Assembly (NCBI GenBank): GCA_001584585.1
Contig: LSYV01000055.1
Location: 203,533 to 256,681 of the forward strand
Length of the DNA stretch: 53,149 nt
From: Gonium pectorale
Taxonomy: Eukaryota > Chlorophyta > Chlorophyceae > Chlamydomonadales > Volvocaceae
Reading direction: 5' to 3'
Under the pieces are notes generated by a model. It did not search any database. It had not been told where the DNA came from and worked only from the letters and a program-made list of their open reading frames with translations. Numbering within the stretch: the stretch's first letter is position 1; the number at the start of each line of letters is the position of its first letter. Made by a program: the position numbers and the translations under genes. Below are positions 12,701 through 24,540 of this stretch, piece after piece.

Positions 12701-15700
12701 GGGATATTTAATGGTCCATGGCTGTCACATGCTGACGAAGCTCACGGTGACGAGGGCTGCATGTATGGATATCGCCATGCCTGTGCATGCCTTATCCAGC
12801 TTCCCGAGCAGCGCACCTGCAGGGCCTGCTCCTGCCCAGTAACTTGGGTTGCCTCAGCCTCTAAGAGGGCACGCGCCTCCTCCAGACAGGACTTGTCCCG
12901 GTCGAAAGCGGCCGCCTGCTCTCGGATGGCTTCAGACGCCTCAGCCACGGAGGCCTCGGCTTGCGCCAGCGACGTCTCCTTGGCAGCAAGCATGGCCCGC
13001 AGCGACTCCACCTCAGCCTTCGGGGTTGGGAGCGGGAGAAGACATAAAGCAACGCTTTCATGCAGGGCCCACGAGCAACCATAGTCTTGCTATGTATCAG
13101 ACTGAAAAGGCCAATAGATAATCATCAGCTGCTGGGACGGCTCGGGACTGAACCGTAAGGAGCTACCCCACGGGCTGACCGTAAAAGCAAACAAAAGGTT
13201 TGAGGAATTACCTGCAGCGCATCCCGAACGCGCATGCGGCGCTCCCGCTCCGCCTCAGCAGGCGCCGTAGCCTCAGCAACTTGTGCCTCAAGCGCCACTG
13301 CGGCTTCCAACAGCTCCGCGTTGCGCTCATCCAACGCAACCCGTCGCTGTTATTGGGCGTACCGGGCACAACATGGGCACGATGCGTGAAGGTGTGGAGG
13401 GGCTGAGCAATTGCATACAGACTGTTCATTACCATTCCGACCACCCAACACGGACATGGCACTGTACTCACTTGCACCAGGGCCTCCTGCGCCGCCCGAT
13501 GAAGTTGCATCGCAGCTTGCGCCTCCCGCTCTGCCTGTGCCGCCAGAGCTGCCGCCATCTGCTGCTGCCCCACCTGAGTAACACGTAATCACACACAGTG
13601 CATTCAGTAACTTTCCGGCATTGCAATATGTGGGTACGTTTGCTAAAAAGAATGCAATGCCAGGCCATGCGAGATACGCCTCATGCCTCAGAGCCGCAAG
13701 GGTTGGCACGCGATGCCCGCTTTCTGCCCTCGATCACTTGACAAGTGACTTGTTGATCAGCCAACCGCCTTCCCACGGGACGGACCTGCAGCCGTGAGAG
13801 GTACGCGCTCGCGAGGCGCCAAGCATCCGCCTGACGTCCGAGCACCTCTATCCGCAGCGAAGCGGCCTTCTGGAGCGCCGCCGCTAGAACACGTTCCTGC
13901 TCCTCTAGCTGAGCCCGGCGGTGTGACTGGTGCGAGAGCTGCTCATCCAGGGCTGCCGCGGTGTCGAAGTCCTCCCCTTCTACCGCAGCAGCTTGCTGTG
14001 CCTCAAGCTGGCCGATGCCTGCAAGGCGTAAAGCACGAGTAGGAATCAGAACCTAATGCAAGTCCGATACAGAAAGAATAAGATGCCAAGGCGCATGCCA
14101 ATATCACAGGTACCGTGCACACTGCTTTTGCAACGTCAGTAGCCCGTTACTTACTCGCCAGTATGCCCGCCAGCGCAGCCTTGACGGCACGCCGCTGCTG
14201 TTGCACAGTCGCCTCCACCTTCTGCGCTGCCGCCAGCGCATTGCCCAGCTCGGAGACCATTTCCTTCGTCCGCCGCTCTGCTGCCGTGCGACAGGCGTCC
14301 ACGGATCCAGTGGCATTGTTGAGGTACGCGTCCAAGTCGTCTACCCGCGGAAGCACCGATGCGGAGGGCAACGAGGATGCTGGGTCAGCCATGAGGCTGC
14401 CCCCAGTGCTGCCTGCGCCTCCACCGCTGAACAGGTTGCGCGAGCGAGACCGGACGGTGGCACTAGCGAACGTGCCCAGGCCACTGGCCGCAGTGGCTGG
14501 GGCCTGCACGGAGGAACCCGTGACCGTGAGGCTTGCATCCCGCGCCGGGGCGACGCCCATCACCGAGACAGCTGAACCGTCCGCGTCAGCAAAGGGGCTG
14601 TGCAGCGGCGCTCCTGCAGCTGTGGCAGACCCGAGTTGACTGTCATGCGGCGGCGCCGGACCCGACAGCAACGCATTCCGTTGCATCGAGGAGTGGGACC
14701 CGCCAGCTGACACGCCGGGCGGGAACGTCTCCGCTACCGGTGCACCGTGCGCACGGGAGTTCACACGCGCAATAAGCGAGCGAGCGGCATCCAGTGCAGC
14801 CGTGGAGCTGCTGCTAACTCGAGGCGCCATGCCGTGAGCCGATGCGCTGCCGGCGACGGCCGCAGCCGCGGCGGTGCCTGGCACCCCTCCAGCCACGGGT
14901 GATGCCGCGAAGTAGCCAGACGCTGTCGCGGACATTCCGGCAACATGAGACGCCGAGTAACCAAGCTGCGCACCGACGGAACTCTGCAACGGCCGAGGGC
15001 CCACGGTCACATCATGCACTCCGCATCAAGCACCACATGATGCGTCTAGGCGGCGCCCCGCTTCGGCATTCAACCTACAAGCATGCCAGGTTTAAAGAGG
15101 CCGCCCAACCAACCTGTGGAGTCAAACCCTGATGGGGCGGCGCGGCAGCCGCGGCAGCTCCCGAGGGTGCGGGTGTTCCTGCGTGCGACAGGGCCGACCC
15201 CCCAACGCCGCTAGCACTATGCAGCTGATGGTCAGATTGCAAGGCAAGCTGGTGCTGGTGCGCATGCTCACGTGCCCCATGAGCCTGGCCATGCGGATGG
15301 GGAAGCACCATCCCGGATGAGGGCTGTGGCTGCTGCTGCAGTGGCAGCGCTTGATGCTGCTGCGAGGCCCCTTCTGCCTGCTGAGCAACATGGGCATAAT
15401 GCCGTTGCTGTTCTTGCTGGTCTAGGGTCTGAGGTCCCCCGTGTGAGTGCGGGCCACCCTGAAAGCCGGCTTGTGCCAAGGGCCCCACCTCGGCTGGCCC
15501 ACGGCTCGACTCCCCGGCGCTGAGGTGCGACACAACCTGCTCTGCCGGTGCTGGCTGCCGCACATGCTGAACGCCGGCAGCCTCCGAGGCCCTGACATCT
15601 AAACCTGGGCCCCCGGTGAACACCGGGCCGTGGACAGGCACTTCGGAAGGCCTCATCATAGCGGCATTGGCGTGAGATGCATCAGCCCCGATGTCAAGGC

Positions 15701-18241
15701 TCGTGGCCATCTGCACGAGAGCCACCTGCCCTTGGGCATGCCCTGCGAGCCTCGCCTGCTGCGGCTGTGGGTGCTGCCCTTGCTCGTACAAATGTTGCGG
15801 CAGGCGCCCGTGGTCAGCCTGCTGTGAAGACGCATTGCCATGCTGCGGCCAAATCAGCTGGTGCTGCGGCGGCTGTACAACAGATTGCTGATGCACAGCA
15901 TGGGTAACGGCCACATCGGCCGCTCCGTGCGCCGCGGCCTGCGCATCGCTGCCGGCGGATGCGCCTTGCGCTGCCAGCAGCTCCAGGCGCTGCTCAGACT
16001 GGCTACCCGCATACATGCGATGCGGTATGGAGTGCCCAGCCTGACGGAAGCTGTGAGATTGCGCAGGAGCGGGTTGGGGCGCTGAGACCCCCTCCTGGTA
16101 TTGGCCCACCGGTGCCGCCTGCATGGCCGGACCTGCTTGCTCCGGATGCAGCGGTTGTGCAGGCTCCTTCGCGGGCACCGCCGCCGCTTCTGTCATGTGT
16201 GATCCGGGCTGCGGCTCCTCGTGACGCTCGTCTGTTGCCACAATTTCGAGGCCGCTGCGAATGCACCGCAGGGGACGACTCAGTATTTCGGGCAAACTGA
16301 TATTTTGTCTCTTCATGCGGCGATTGACAACCGTCCGCGTCTGTATGTGACTGTAACTGAACGAACGCAATCCCGGCACCCCAGGGCCAACGGGCTGCGC
16401 ACCTGAACAAGTCATCGTCGCCCGCCTGTGCGCTGTCGGCAGGAGCCTGTTGCAATTGAGACCCCTGGTGGTCCTGAAGCGCCGGCACTGCGGTTGTGGA
16501 CCACGAAGGTGAAGGCGCCGCGCTCGCAGCGTGGCTCACATCCGCATTGTAGGCATGCGGTGTGGCCTGCACCGAGCTGTACCCAGAGGGTGTTGCACCA
16601 TGCTGATGTCGTTCCAGCGGAGCCTGCTGTTGCGCATGTTGCTGCTGCTGCTGCGCGAGCAGCTGCTGTTGTTGCTGCGCCAGCAACAGGTGCTGATGGT
16701 ACCGCTCCTGCAGCACAGTCTGCTGCTGCTGCTGATTGGGCGGCACCATCACACCTTGCTGCTGTTGTTGCTGTTGCAATTGCTTTTGCTGTAACAAAAG
16801 CTGCTCTTGCTGCGCCCGTTGCTGCTGAATCCGTCGCAGCATTTCCTGTTGCTGGGCCTGCTGAGCTAGCTGCCATTGGTGCTGTTGCGCCGCTTGTTGG
16901 TTGTACTGTTGCTGCTGATGCCAGCCGCCCTGCCCCTGCTGATCCTGCCCTGCACCGTCTGCCCGGGTCGGTGGGATGGGTAGCGGCGGTACCTGCACGT
17001 GGCCGCTTGCAGACGTCGCCAGATTGCCCGCACTGCGGCTGTGCTGGAGCTGCGTGGCGCGCTGCTGCTCCAGGAAGCTCTGGTGCTGCTGGAGCAGCAT
17101 CCGCTGCCGGTGCGCGAGCTGTGCGCGCTCCTCCTCAGTCAGATATATGTACGGCTGGGCCCCGCGGGACGCGGCAGGGGACCCGTGGCCATACGTTTGC
17201 GCCTGTGGTGAGGCCTGCGCCAGGCCAAAATGCTCCGGCGTCGCTGGCTGCTGCCCCTGTGGCTGCTGCACGTTGACGCGCCGCAGGAATTGGGCCGACC
17301 CAGGTTGCTCCGTGGCTGCAACAGCCCCCGAAAAGAAGGCAACGGCCTGCTGAACACGCCCCGCTCCCGCTACTCCTGGACCGGGGCCCCGAGCGCTGTT
17401 GGGAGCCGACATGGTGCCTTGCGGCAGAGGCCGCGGCTCTGCAGGCCAAGGGCGAGCGCGACACCAGATACGGAATCATTAAGGCCGAAGAAAGAGCATT
17501 TGTAAGATCATTCGCGGAAATGAGGCGTCGCGAAAGCACATCGTCGTGAAGGCACACATCAGGCACACGGACAAACCCACGCGAAGGGCATGGCGTGACC
17601 CAACAGCAAAACTTGAAGGCCATGAGGCTCTGAACGCGTTGCCATAAAAACTCCAAGCCCCATGCTCTACGGTGGATGGAATGTTGGAACCCAGCCACAC
17701 CTGGTCTGGGAGCCGCGTCTGCCCGCGCCACCACTGCATCCGCCAGCTCCCGAAACTCCTCTTCTAGCTCTGTGACTTGGCTGCCGAATGTTAGCATGCA
17801 AAGCGGGCGGTTACACGGCAGTCACGCTTGTGCATACTCCGCAGAGCACTGGAACAGCCGCATACACCCCATCCGCCCCCCAACTTACTATCCCCACGTC
17901 TCCCGCTCAACCGGATGAAGGGTTGCGGACGCCTCTTTGATGTGTTGAACTAGGGAGTGCGGAAAGGTTCCAGGGGTTACAGGCGTGTCGCACGCGTGGG
18001 ACACGGGTTCGCCCAGCATACCCCCAGCCCCCAACTCACCCAAACGCTGGATTTCGTTCAACAAAGGGAACGCCTGCAGGTCGCCGGGGCTGATGGATCG
18101 CAGACGGCGCAGAGCACCTTGGGCTTGCTGAAGGGATTCGCTGATAGAGAGTCGGGGCTTTGACCGGGTCGCCGCGGGAGACGGAGCCGGTGGCTTGCGC
18201 GGTTGCGGCTGCGCCGCGGCTTGTTTCTTTTTTCTGAACAT
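9739..18241 (-). CDS. Large Gln-rich coiled-coil protein with UVR-like motifs, function unknown
   Basis: Not recognised as a named protein. Fourteen exons, high to low: 18241-17889, 17780-17701, 17438-16403, 16254-15114, 14983-14155, 14018-13786, 13573-13472, 13346-13212, 13017-12817, 12676-12456, 12320-12167, 11976-11923, 11737-11592 and 11116-9739. Every junction keeps frame, giving 2,020 residues. The start MFRKKKQ is the first ATG; the frame upstream contains only TTG. Residues 1-145 include helical stretches (ESLQQAQGALRRLRS, VTELEEEFRELADAV). Residues 145-870 are Gln/His/Pro-rich with long Q runs. Residues 1147-1600 are Ala/Glu/Gln/Arg heptad-rich coiled coil encoded by short exons. Three motifs in or beside the coil resemble the UVR helix-hairpin: GEDFDTAAALDEQL (about 1161), DFREAARLSAEL (1496) and SEMYEEAGALQAEL (1581). 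The tail is Ser/Ala/Pro-rich, with DNPVFHS about 60 residues before the C-terminal DNPLYE. A scaffold or condensate role is inference only. Confidence 0.75.
16616..16920 (-). repeat. CAG/CAA-rich polyglutamine-coding tract
   Basis: On the plus strand this reads as repeated CTG/TTG triplets; on the coding (minus) strand they are CAG/CAA runs giving Q stretches of five to eight, interrupted by H, L, A and R. The two codons are mixed, so it is not a pure triplet microsatellite. It lies in exon 3 of the coiled-coil gene. Confidence 0.8.
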
Positions 18242-18881
18242 GCTCCCATGCGCTGGCGTCTCACACAGGTTCCCCCAGATTCTCCAATTGGTCAAGCGTT
18301 TTGGGTCCCATGCTACTCGATTTCTTCAATTCTTCGGTTCGGATAACAGCATATGTAATGTGTGTGCCTTTTCCCAACAAGGGACTACTTGCCGTATTTC
18401 AGTATTTCACTCTGCGTGTGTTACTTCATCTACTGAGCGACCAATACGCAGTGATCGCTCTGTTATCCAAACACGCGTTAATGGCTGCCGATGAAGCTGG
18501 AGGCGAGCTCGGCGGTGAGCACTACCGAGCCGCTTTGATCGCAGTGCAGCGCAACTGGCACCTCTTGTACAGAACAATCTGTCGATGTATCTGCCATGTT
18601 GCTATACCCTCCGACCAGGCTGGGCTGGGCTGGCTGGGCAGCATGAGCCGGCTCACCACGGCGGATTCCGAACAAGGTGGGCCCCTGACCAAGCCAAGCC
18701 AGTATGCAGTGTCGGGAGTGCATGTGGGCGCACGGGCTCCACTGCCCACGTGTCATGGCGCCGTGCGCCCGAGCTCCCTCGCGCCGGCGGCCCCGCCAGG
18801 TTGTACCAAACAAACACTTGTGCATGTGGAGTTTTAGGAAGTCCATCACCTTAAGCTTGCGCCTCTGGCCTTCTCCTGTTC
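18242..18881. promoter_or_regulatory. Divergent promoter region, coiled-coil gene / RING-CH gene
   Basis: About 640 bp separate the minus-strand start at 18241 from the plus-strand ATG at 18882. Within it, 18481-18514 may be a small first coding exon of the RING-CH gene (MAADEAGGELG, then donor GTGAGC). In that case only 240 bp separate the two start codons. Confidence 0.4.
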
Positions 18882-21800
18882 ATGCGCAGAGCTCATCAGG
18901 CGCACGCGCAACGGCAGCCCCAGCAGCACGGCCTTGCAGTCGGCGCCCCGGAGGCAACTGGGGTGCAGGTGCCTAGCAGCTCTGTGGGGCTATCGGTGCC
19001 CGTGCACCAACGGTTGAGGGAAAGCAGCACGCAGCTGGGCACGTCCCCGCCGGTGACTATCCCCAGTGGCAGCGGCTCTCGGCGGCAGTTCTCCCGGCAC
19101 CAGGGGTTGGCTGTTGGGGCTTCTTCGGAGTGGTCCGGTACCGGGTTCGGAGCCGCGGGGGGCGAGCAGCTGCCCCTCGGCGGAAACAGCAGCTCGGGCG
19201 GCGGGAGCAAGGGCGGCAGCGGCGGCGGTGGTAGTGGCAGCGGCAGCGGACCCTCTCTTTCATCTGGCCTGGTGCCACTGCGGGGGTCCCTCGCAAAGGG
19301 CTCCGCGCCGACGCTAGCGACGGCAGGGGTGGTGTTCAGTAGCATTCTGACGCCGGGAGCGACCGGGGTGCTGTCGCTGCCGGGCGTGGACGCAGGCCCG
19401 GCCTTTGCCGGCGCCATGCCGGCGGCCCTCGAGCCGGCGCCGACATCCTCCCCTCCGTCGCTGCAGCAGTCGACTACACCTTTGTCGTCGTCACTCTCAC
19501 AGGGCTACGGTATGCCGTCTTGGCTGCTGCAGGGTGAGCAGCAGCAGCCGCGGACGCGGGCCCCTGATGAGGCTGCGCTGCCGCGGCAGCAGCCCCCGCT
19601 GGGGGCGGCGACGGGCACTCCCCCGCGAGCCTCACAGCCGAGGGCGCAACCGCCGAGAGCGTCGCCCTTCCTGCCCAACCCCCAACCCACGCTCCAGCAT
19701 CCGCAGCTGACGCAACAACCGACGGAAGAGCAGCAGCAACAGCAGTGGCGCTCGGTGGCGCAGCCGGTCCGCGTGGGACCGGCCCGCTCGCACGCGGTAC
19801 ACGGGCTTTACGCGCAGGCGCAGCCGCATCTGCCCGTCGCCAGGCCTGGTCAGCTGCCGTTCGGCGGAATTGTTCCGGACGTCGCGGATGACTCTGTCGC
19901 GCCGGTCGACATGATGGCGCGCAGCGCCCCGGTGCGGGGCCGCAGCGGGATTCCCCGCGTGGCGAGCATTAGCGAAATAGAGCCCGTCGTGGAGGTGGGT
20001 GTTTGGAGACGGGACTGGGGAAAGGAGTTAAAGGGGCGAATGTGTTGTACGCTCCCGTGGTACCAGGGCGATGGTATGGGGTGGAAGAGCGCCAACAAGC
20101 CGCCTGGGTACGGAGCATGGCTACGAAGTCGGTACTAACGTGTCGGATGGTCCCGTGTTCGTTTCGTCGACGGGCATGGTCTGCCTGGCTATTGCAGTAC
20201 GGATACGGTAGGTCTGACGCGTAGCCAAGCGCCGAGTACTGGCCTCACCATTGCCATCCCACGGTCCCGTCCGGTGCAGTCGGACGAGGCCACGCCCCGG
20301 CACAGCAGCAGTCTGCTGACGCGGGCAATCATGATCCCGTCGGGGGGCGGCGGCTTGGACCGCCCGCGCACATACCGGGTTGCGCCAGCCAACAGGAGTC
20401 AAGGTGCGGTGCTGTTTGTTGGTTGCGGATCCCGTCACGCGATACCGCAACTGTTATCCGTGCGCTGGGCCCACGCACTTTCCAGTTGCACGTTGTCCCT
20501 GCGTGCGCCGTGCTCCTTGCCTTACCTGGTGCCTATTGCTTCTGTGGTGTAGCCTTCTGCGGGGTATCTCCCTTGTAACTGGGCCCCACCGGCTCCAGCG
20601 CCAGCATACTATCGGCGCTGCGATGAGCCTCACCATTGGGTTGTTGACACTCTCGCCTCAGCTGCAGGGAGCCAAGACGACGTCACAGTCGTGCTGGAGG
20701 ACGGGGAAGGCGGCATTGCTGGCGCCGGTGGCAGCAGCGTGCGGGGCGGCCGCGCCTTCTTCACCGGCGCTGGCGCCGGCTCCCACCAGGACAGCTTCCA
20801 CTCACTCGACAGCAGCGGCGGCGGCGTCGGCGCGGTGCTGGGCACGAGCTTGCGGCCGGGCTCGCTGCTCAGCGGCTCGTTCTTGGGAGGCCTCTTCGGC
20901 AGCAGGCCGGGCGGTCGCAGCGGCAACACTCCCGACAGCAGCGTGCACGGCACCGACTCGCTGCCACACGCGAGGTGCGCCTGTGGGGTCCATCTGGTGC
21001 CGGCACGCTCCCCAAAGACGGCAGCCACGCTTGTCTGCCCGTTTGGAGTGGCCTGGAGGAAACCGTGCCGGTGTGCTAGGGCGTAAATGGAGGGAGTGCG
21101 AAAGGCGTGCTGACTAAAGTGAAATTGGAACGGTATAACCCAAAAACTGTCGCCACCCGCCCGCAGGTTCCACCACGCCGCCTCCGACCCCACGCTTGCG
21201 TTCGGCAGCTTGCCCACCACCTCCTCGCTGCTGCGCTCGCGCACCATGAATGCGTCCGCCGGCTCGGTCCTCACCAAGGCCACGGGGGGCCTTAAGAGCA
21301 GCATGAAAAAGTCCACGAGCTACGGCCAGTTTGGGCTGCTGGGAGGCCACGGGGCGGACCTGCCGCCCGCGCCCTCCCCGGGCGGCGGCTCGCGCCAGGC
21401 CGGCGGCGGCGGCGGCATGGGTATGCGGCCGCCGCGCCGCAGCCTGAACGGCGGGAGCGACAGCAGCAGCGTGAGCGCCAGCGTGGGCGGCGGCGGAGGC
21501 AGCGGAAGCGGCTTCAGCGCGTGGGTGCGCGGCGTCAACATCCCGCGCGGAGGCAGCCGGAGCGGCCTGGGCGGCGAAGGCAGCAGCGCCAGCATCGGCG
21601 CCGGCAGGGCTGGCAGCGGCGACAGCGCCGGGGGCGCGCCCGTGTCGGGGCGGCCGTCGGAGCCGGACCTCGCGGACCTGGCTATCCTCGCAACCAGCCT
21701 GCCGGCGAGCTTGGGTGCGTAGCAGTGCTGAACCCACGGGGCATGCGGGGCGACGGTGTATGCGGGCCAGTGGAGCCCAGCGCAATGTAAATTAGCTACG

Positions 21801-22982
21801 GAAAGGGGTTGCGTTACCCGTCGGTGGCACGTCGCGTGCGCGAGCTGGGTACCGCCGTCCACAACCCTGGCGTACACGCTTATCCACACTTGCCCGATTC
21901 CCACTTGCTTTGCCCCGCATCGGCCTGAATCAGCGTGCTAGTCGCCCGATCCTGCAGTCCCTACCGCGTGCCGCCCGCAGGCACCTGGAGCCTGCCGCGC
22001 AGCGTCGCCCTGGCGTCCAGCCCGCACAACGGCGCGAGCAGGGGTGGGGACGGCAGTGTGGGGGGCGGCAACCGCACGCTGAGCCGCGCCAATAGCAGCG
22101 TTAGCGCCGCCGCCAGCACGTACGCCGGCGGCAGTGCGGCGGGCGTGCCCGTGCCCACCAGCTACCCCATCTGCCTCATCTGCCTCGAGGTGCTGACGCC
22201 GGCGGAGTTTGAGAGCGGCGACGCCATCTCGCTGCAGTGCGCCTGCAAGGGCGAGGTCGCGCTGCGGCACCGCAAGTGCGCCATCGAATGGAGCCACGTG
22301 AGTTTTGGGAGTGATGGGGTATGGGATGGGTAGGTGCACTCCGCGCCGGCACGTGTGCTGTTACTAATCAGACCTAAGAAGAGTTATGTGGCACAATACC
22401 GATTCCCTCCCAACCCGTTCCTACACCCTGCAGCACAAGGGCGATGTGGTGTGCGACGTATGCAAGCAGCCTATCGCCAACCTGCCGCCCATCCCGGAGG
22501 AGGTCCTGGCCGCGCGCGAGGCCGCGCGCCGCCGCCGTCAGCCCGCCTTCTCCACCTCCGCCGACCCCAACTTTGCCGACTATATGTTTGACGCCATCCG
22601 GGCCACCTGGGTCACCATGATCGTCTGCGTCCTGTTCTTTGACTTTAATGTGGGCCAGGCCTTCTTCGCGGGCGCCATCGCGGGGGTGGCGTTTGCGCTC
22701 GTCAGCATCGTAATCGCAGCCTGCGCGCGCCGCGCGCGCGCCCTGGCGGCGGCGCGCGCGGTGGAGCGCGCCGCCGCAGAGAGCCGCGCCGCCGAGGTTG
22801 CGCAGCGCCGCGAGCACGAGGAGCGGCGCGCCGCGCAGGAGCGGCGCGTGGCGCGGCGGCAGCAGGGAGTGGGCGTGTCGTTCGCCGCGGGCTCGGGCGC
22901 GGGGCCATCAGGCTCGCGGCCGTCGTCGTCTGGGTCGGGGCTCATGCAGCCGCTCCTGGCGGAGGGCGACGAGTCTGTGTGA
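18882..22982 (+). CDS. RING-CH (MARCH-type) membrane E3 ubiquitin ligase
   Basis: Probable membrane-anchored ubiquitin ligase. Exons 18882-19994, 20280-20403, 20605-20974, 21167-21714, 21981-22297 and 22434-22982 give 1,006 residues. The RING-CH finger has exactly the C4HC3 spacing: C783-x2-C786-x18-C805-x-C807-x7-H815-x2-C818-x12-C831-x2-C834, with the Trp (EWSH) expected between ligands 6 and 7. It spans the junction of exons 5 and 6. Two hydrophobic segments follow (about 881-896 and 899-921), then an Arg/Ala/Glu-rich helix and a C-terminal SGLMQPLLAEGDESV. The roughly 780 residues before the finger are low complexity, rich in Gly, Ser, Pro and Gln. The start is uncertain: exon 18481-18514 joined to an acceptor at 18859/18860 also keeps frame and would add a short N-terminus. 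Substrate and membrane are unknown. Confidence 0.8.
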
Positions 22983-24540
22983 TGCCCTCTTGCGGAGTGC
23001 CTGCGGACTCCTGCTTGTCGGCAGGCGTCAGTACCATGCATAGAAGGGGGGATGTTCGGAAGGTGTGGGTTTGGGCAGCGCGTAGGAAAGGATCATGGCG
23101 GGCGTTGGGTCCCTCCCATTATGAGCATGTTAGATGTGCGTTGAGTGTACCGTTATGCAGCTGGCAAGCTATGCATTTGCCTAAATCAATGTCAAGGACA
23201 CCTGTAGCAAAGTAACAACATGCGTCACGGATGTCAGGACGCTTCTGTGTGCGGTGCCAATCCGTGCTCGAAGAGCTCAAATAGCTGTTAAGAAGGATGT
23301 GCCCTTCTACTGGGCTGCAATTTTGTACAAAGTCTCGGGGAAGGCCGCACGACGTCAAAGACATGTGCACCCCTTCGTTGCAGCCATTAGGGGTTTGTGC
23401 AGTGGGGCACGTGCAATTGGGACCTAGGATTGCCGTGGGCTGCGGTGGGACTTGAAAAGTGGCGGTCCTCTGGTGTGCACGGCCCGTGTGCGGCTGTTTT
23501 CGCCCTGCCACAGGCCTCCTGCCTGGGTTGAGCACTTGGGGGGCGATGTTTCAACAAAAGAAAGAGATCTGCGAAGAGAGAGGGAGCTTGGCCTGTCTTC
23601 TGATGCTGCCTTGCTGTCCGTGAACGCACGCAGGAACGTCCCGACGGCAGGTGGGTCCCCAGTGTTGGAGCGGTTGGAGGTACTGTAATGAAGTCTGTCT
23701 TCCAGGTTCTGTCTGTCCTTCCTGGGTGAGGCGTGCCGCTGGCCTCCCTTGCTACACTGCCTTGCTATGTCGCTTGGCGGCAATGTTTCAGCAAATCGCT
23801 CGTAAGGGAGCAGTACCTTCTGTACGTATAGGGAACGGCGCTCTCATATGGCAACACGGCAATCCTTGAGCGCACAGGTCGCTTCATTTGGGCTTCACCT
23901 TGCGCAACAGAGCTGGCGGGCAGGCTCGGAGACCTGCAACACACGGCATGCACTGGAGAGCGAGCATGTCAGCAACGGCGAGGCAACGGGGAACGAGCGC
24001 TTCGTAGCGTCGTGTAGCGCATTACTGCGCATGTACGACAGCTTGGGTGATGGCGTGCAAGGCAAGGTGCAAGGTGCGGACAAACAAGGCGTTATTCAAA
24101 ACCCTTACACTCCCCTCGCTTTCCTTCACACCGAGCCCTGGTTGATATGCGTCTTATCATCGCTGCACGAACCCGCACAACCGTGCCTTTGACAGGACAG
24201 TCGTACGGCAATTGCCTTGCACTAAACAGAAATCAAGTTAAGCTGTAATATGTCTAAAGCTTTATACGTATGCTTCCGCTGCACGCAATCTTCAATACTT
24301 CTGTGCTCCACCTGCATGCAACTCTTTACCGTTTCTGCGCTAGCAATGAACAGCTAGGAATGAAGTCGCATTTCTACTGCATAGAATTTTGTAAAGCATT
24401 CCTTTTTCGCGGGGTGGAGTAGAGTGTCTACCTGATGGGGAGTCGGTTTCCGTGCTCCGCTGTGATTCATTGGCCCTATCAGCTCCAGAAATTTAGTGAG
24501 CGCCGTCGTGACCTGAGGGTCCCCGGAACCTATCGCCCCG
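22983..24540. other. Intergenic region between RING-CH and OTU genes
   Basis: Contains the RING-CH 3' UTR and the OTU upstream region. Composition is less GC-rich than the flanking exons. No convincing exon was found. A tiny upstream OTU exon beginning at ATG 23783 and donor GTAAGG would keep frame with an acceptor just before 24520, but that acceptor is weak. Confidence 0.45.
23694..23698 (+). terminator. TGTAA, possible RING-CH polyadenylation signal
   Basis: First clear TGTAA after the RING-CH stop, 712 bp downstream. A second one is at 24244-24248. Confidence 0.35.

Noticed and set aside
14984..15019. Alternative acceptor for coiled-coil exon 5 at 15009 (before HDVTVGPRP)
   Set aside because: It needs a weak GTTTGA donor in the previous exon. 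The strong GTTGCAG acceptor at 14984 keeps phase 0 with the GTTGGT donor.
16616..16920. CTG/CAG tract as an expanded triplet microsatellite
   Set aside because: CAG and CAA are mixed and interrupted by other codons, so this is a coding Q-rich segment and not a pure repeat expansion.
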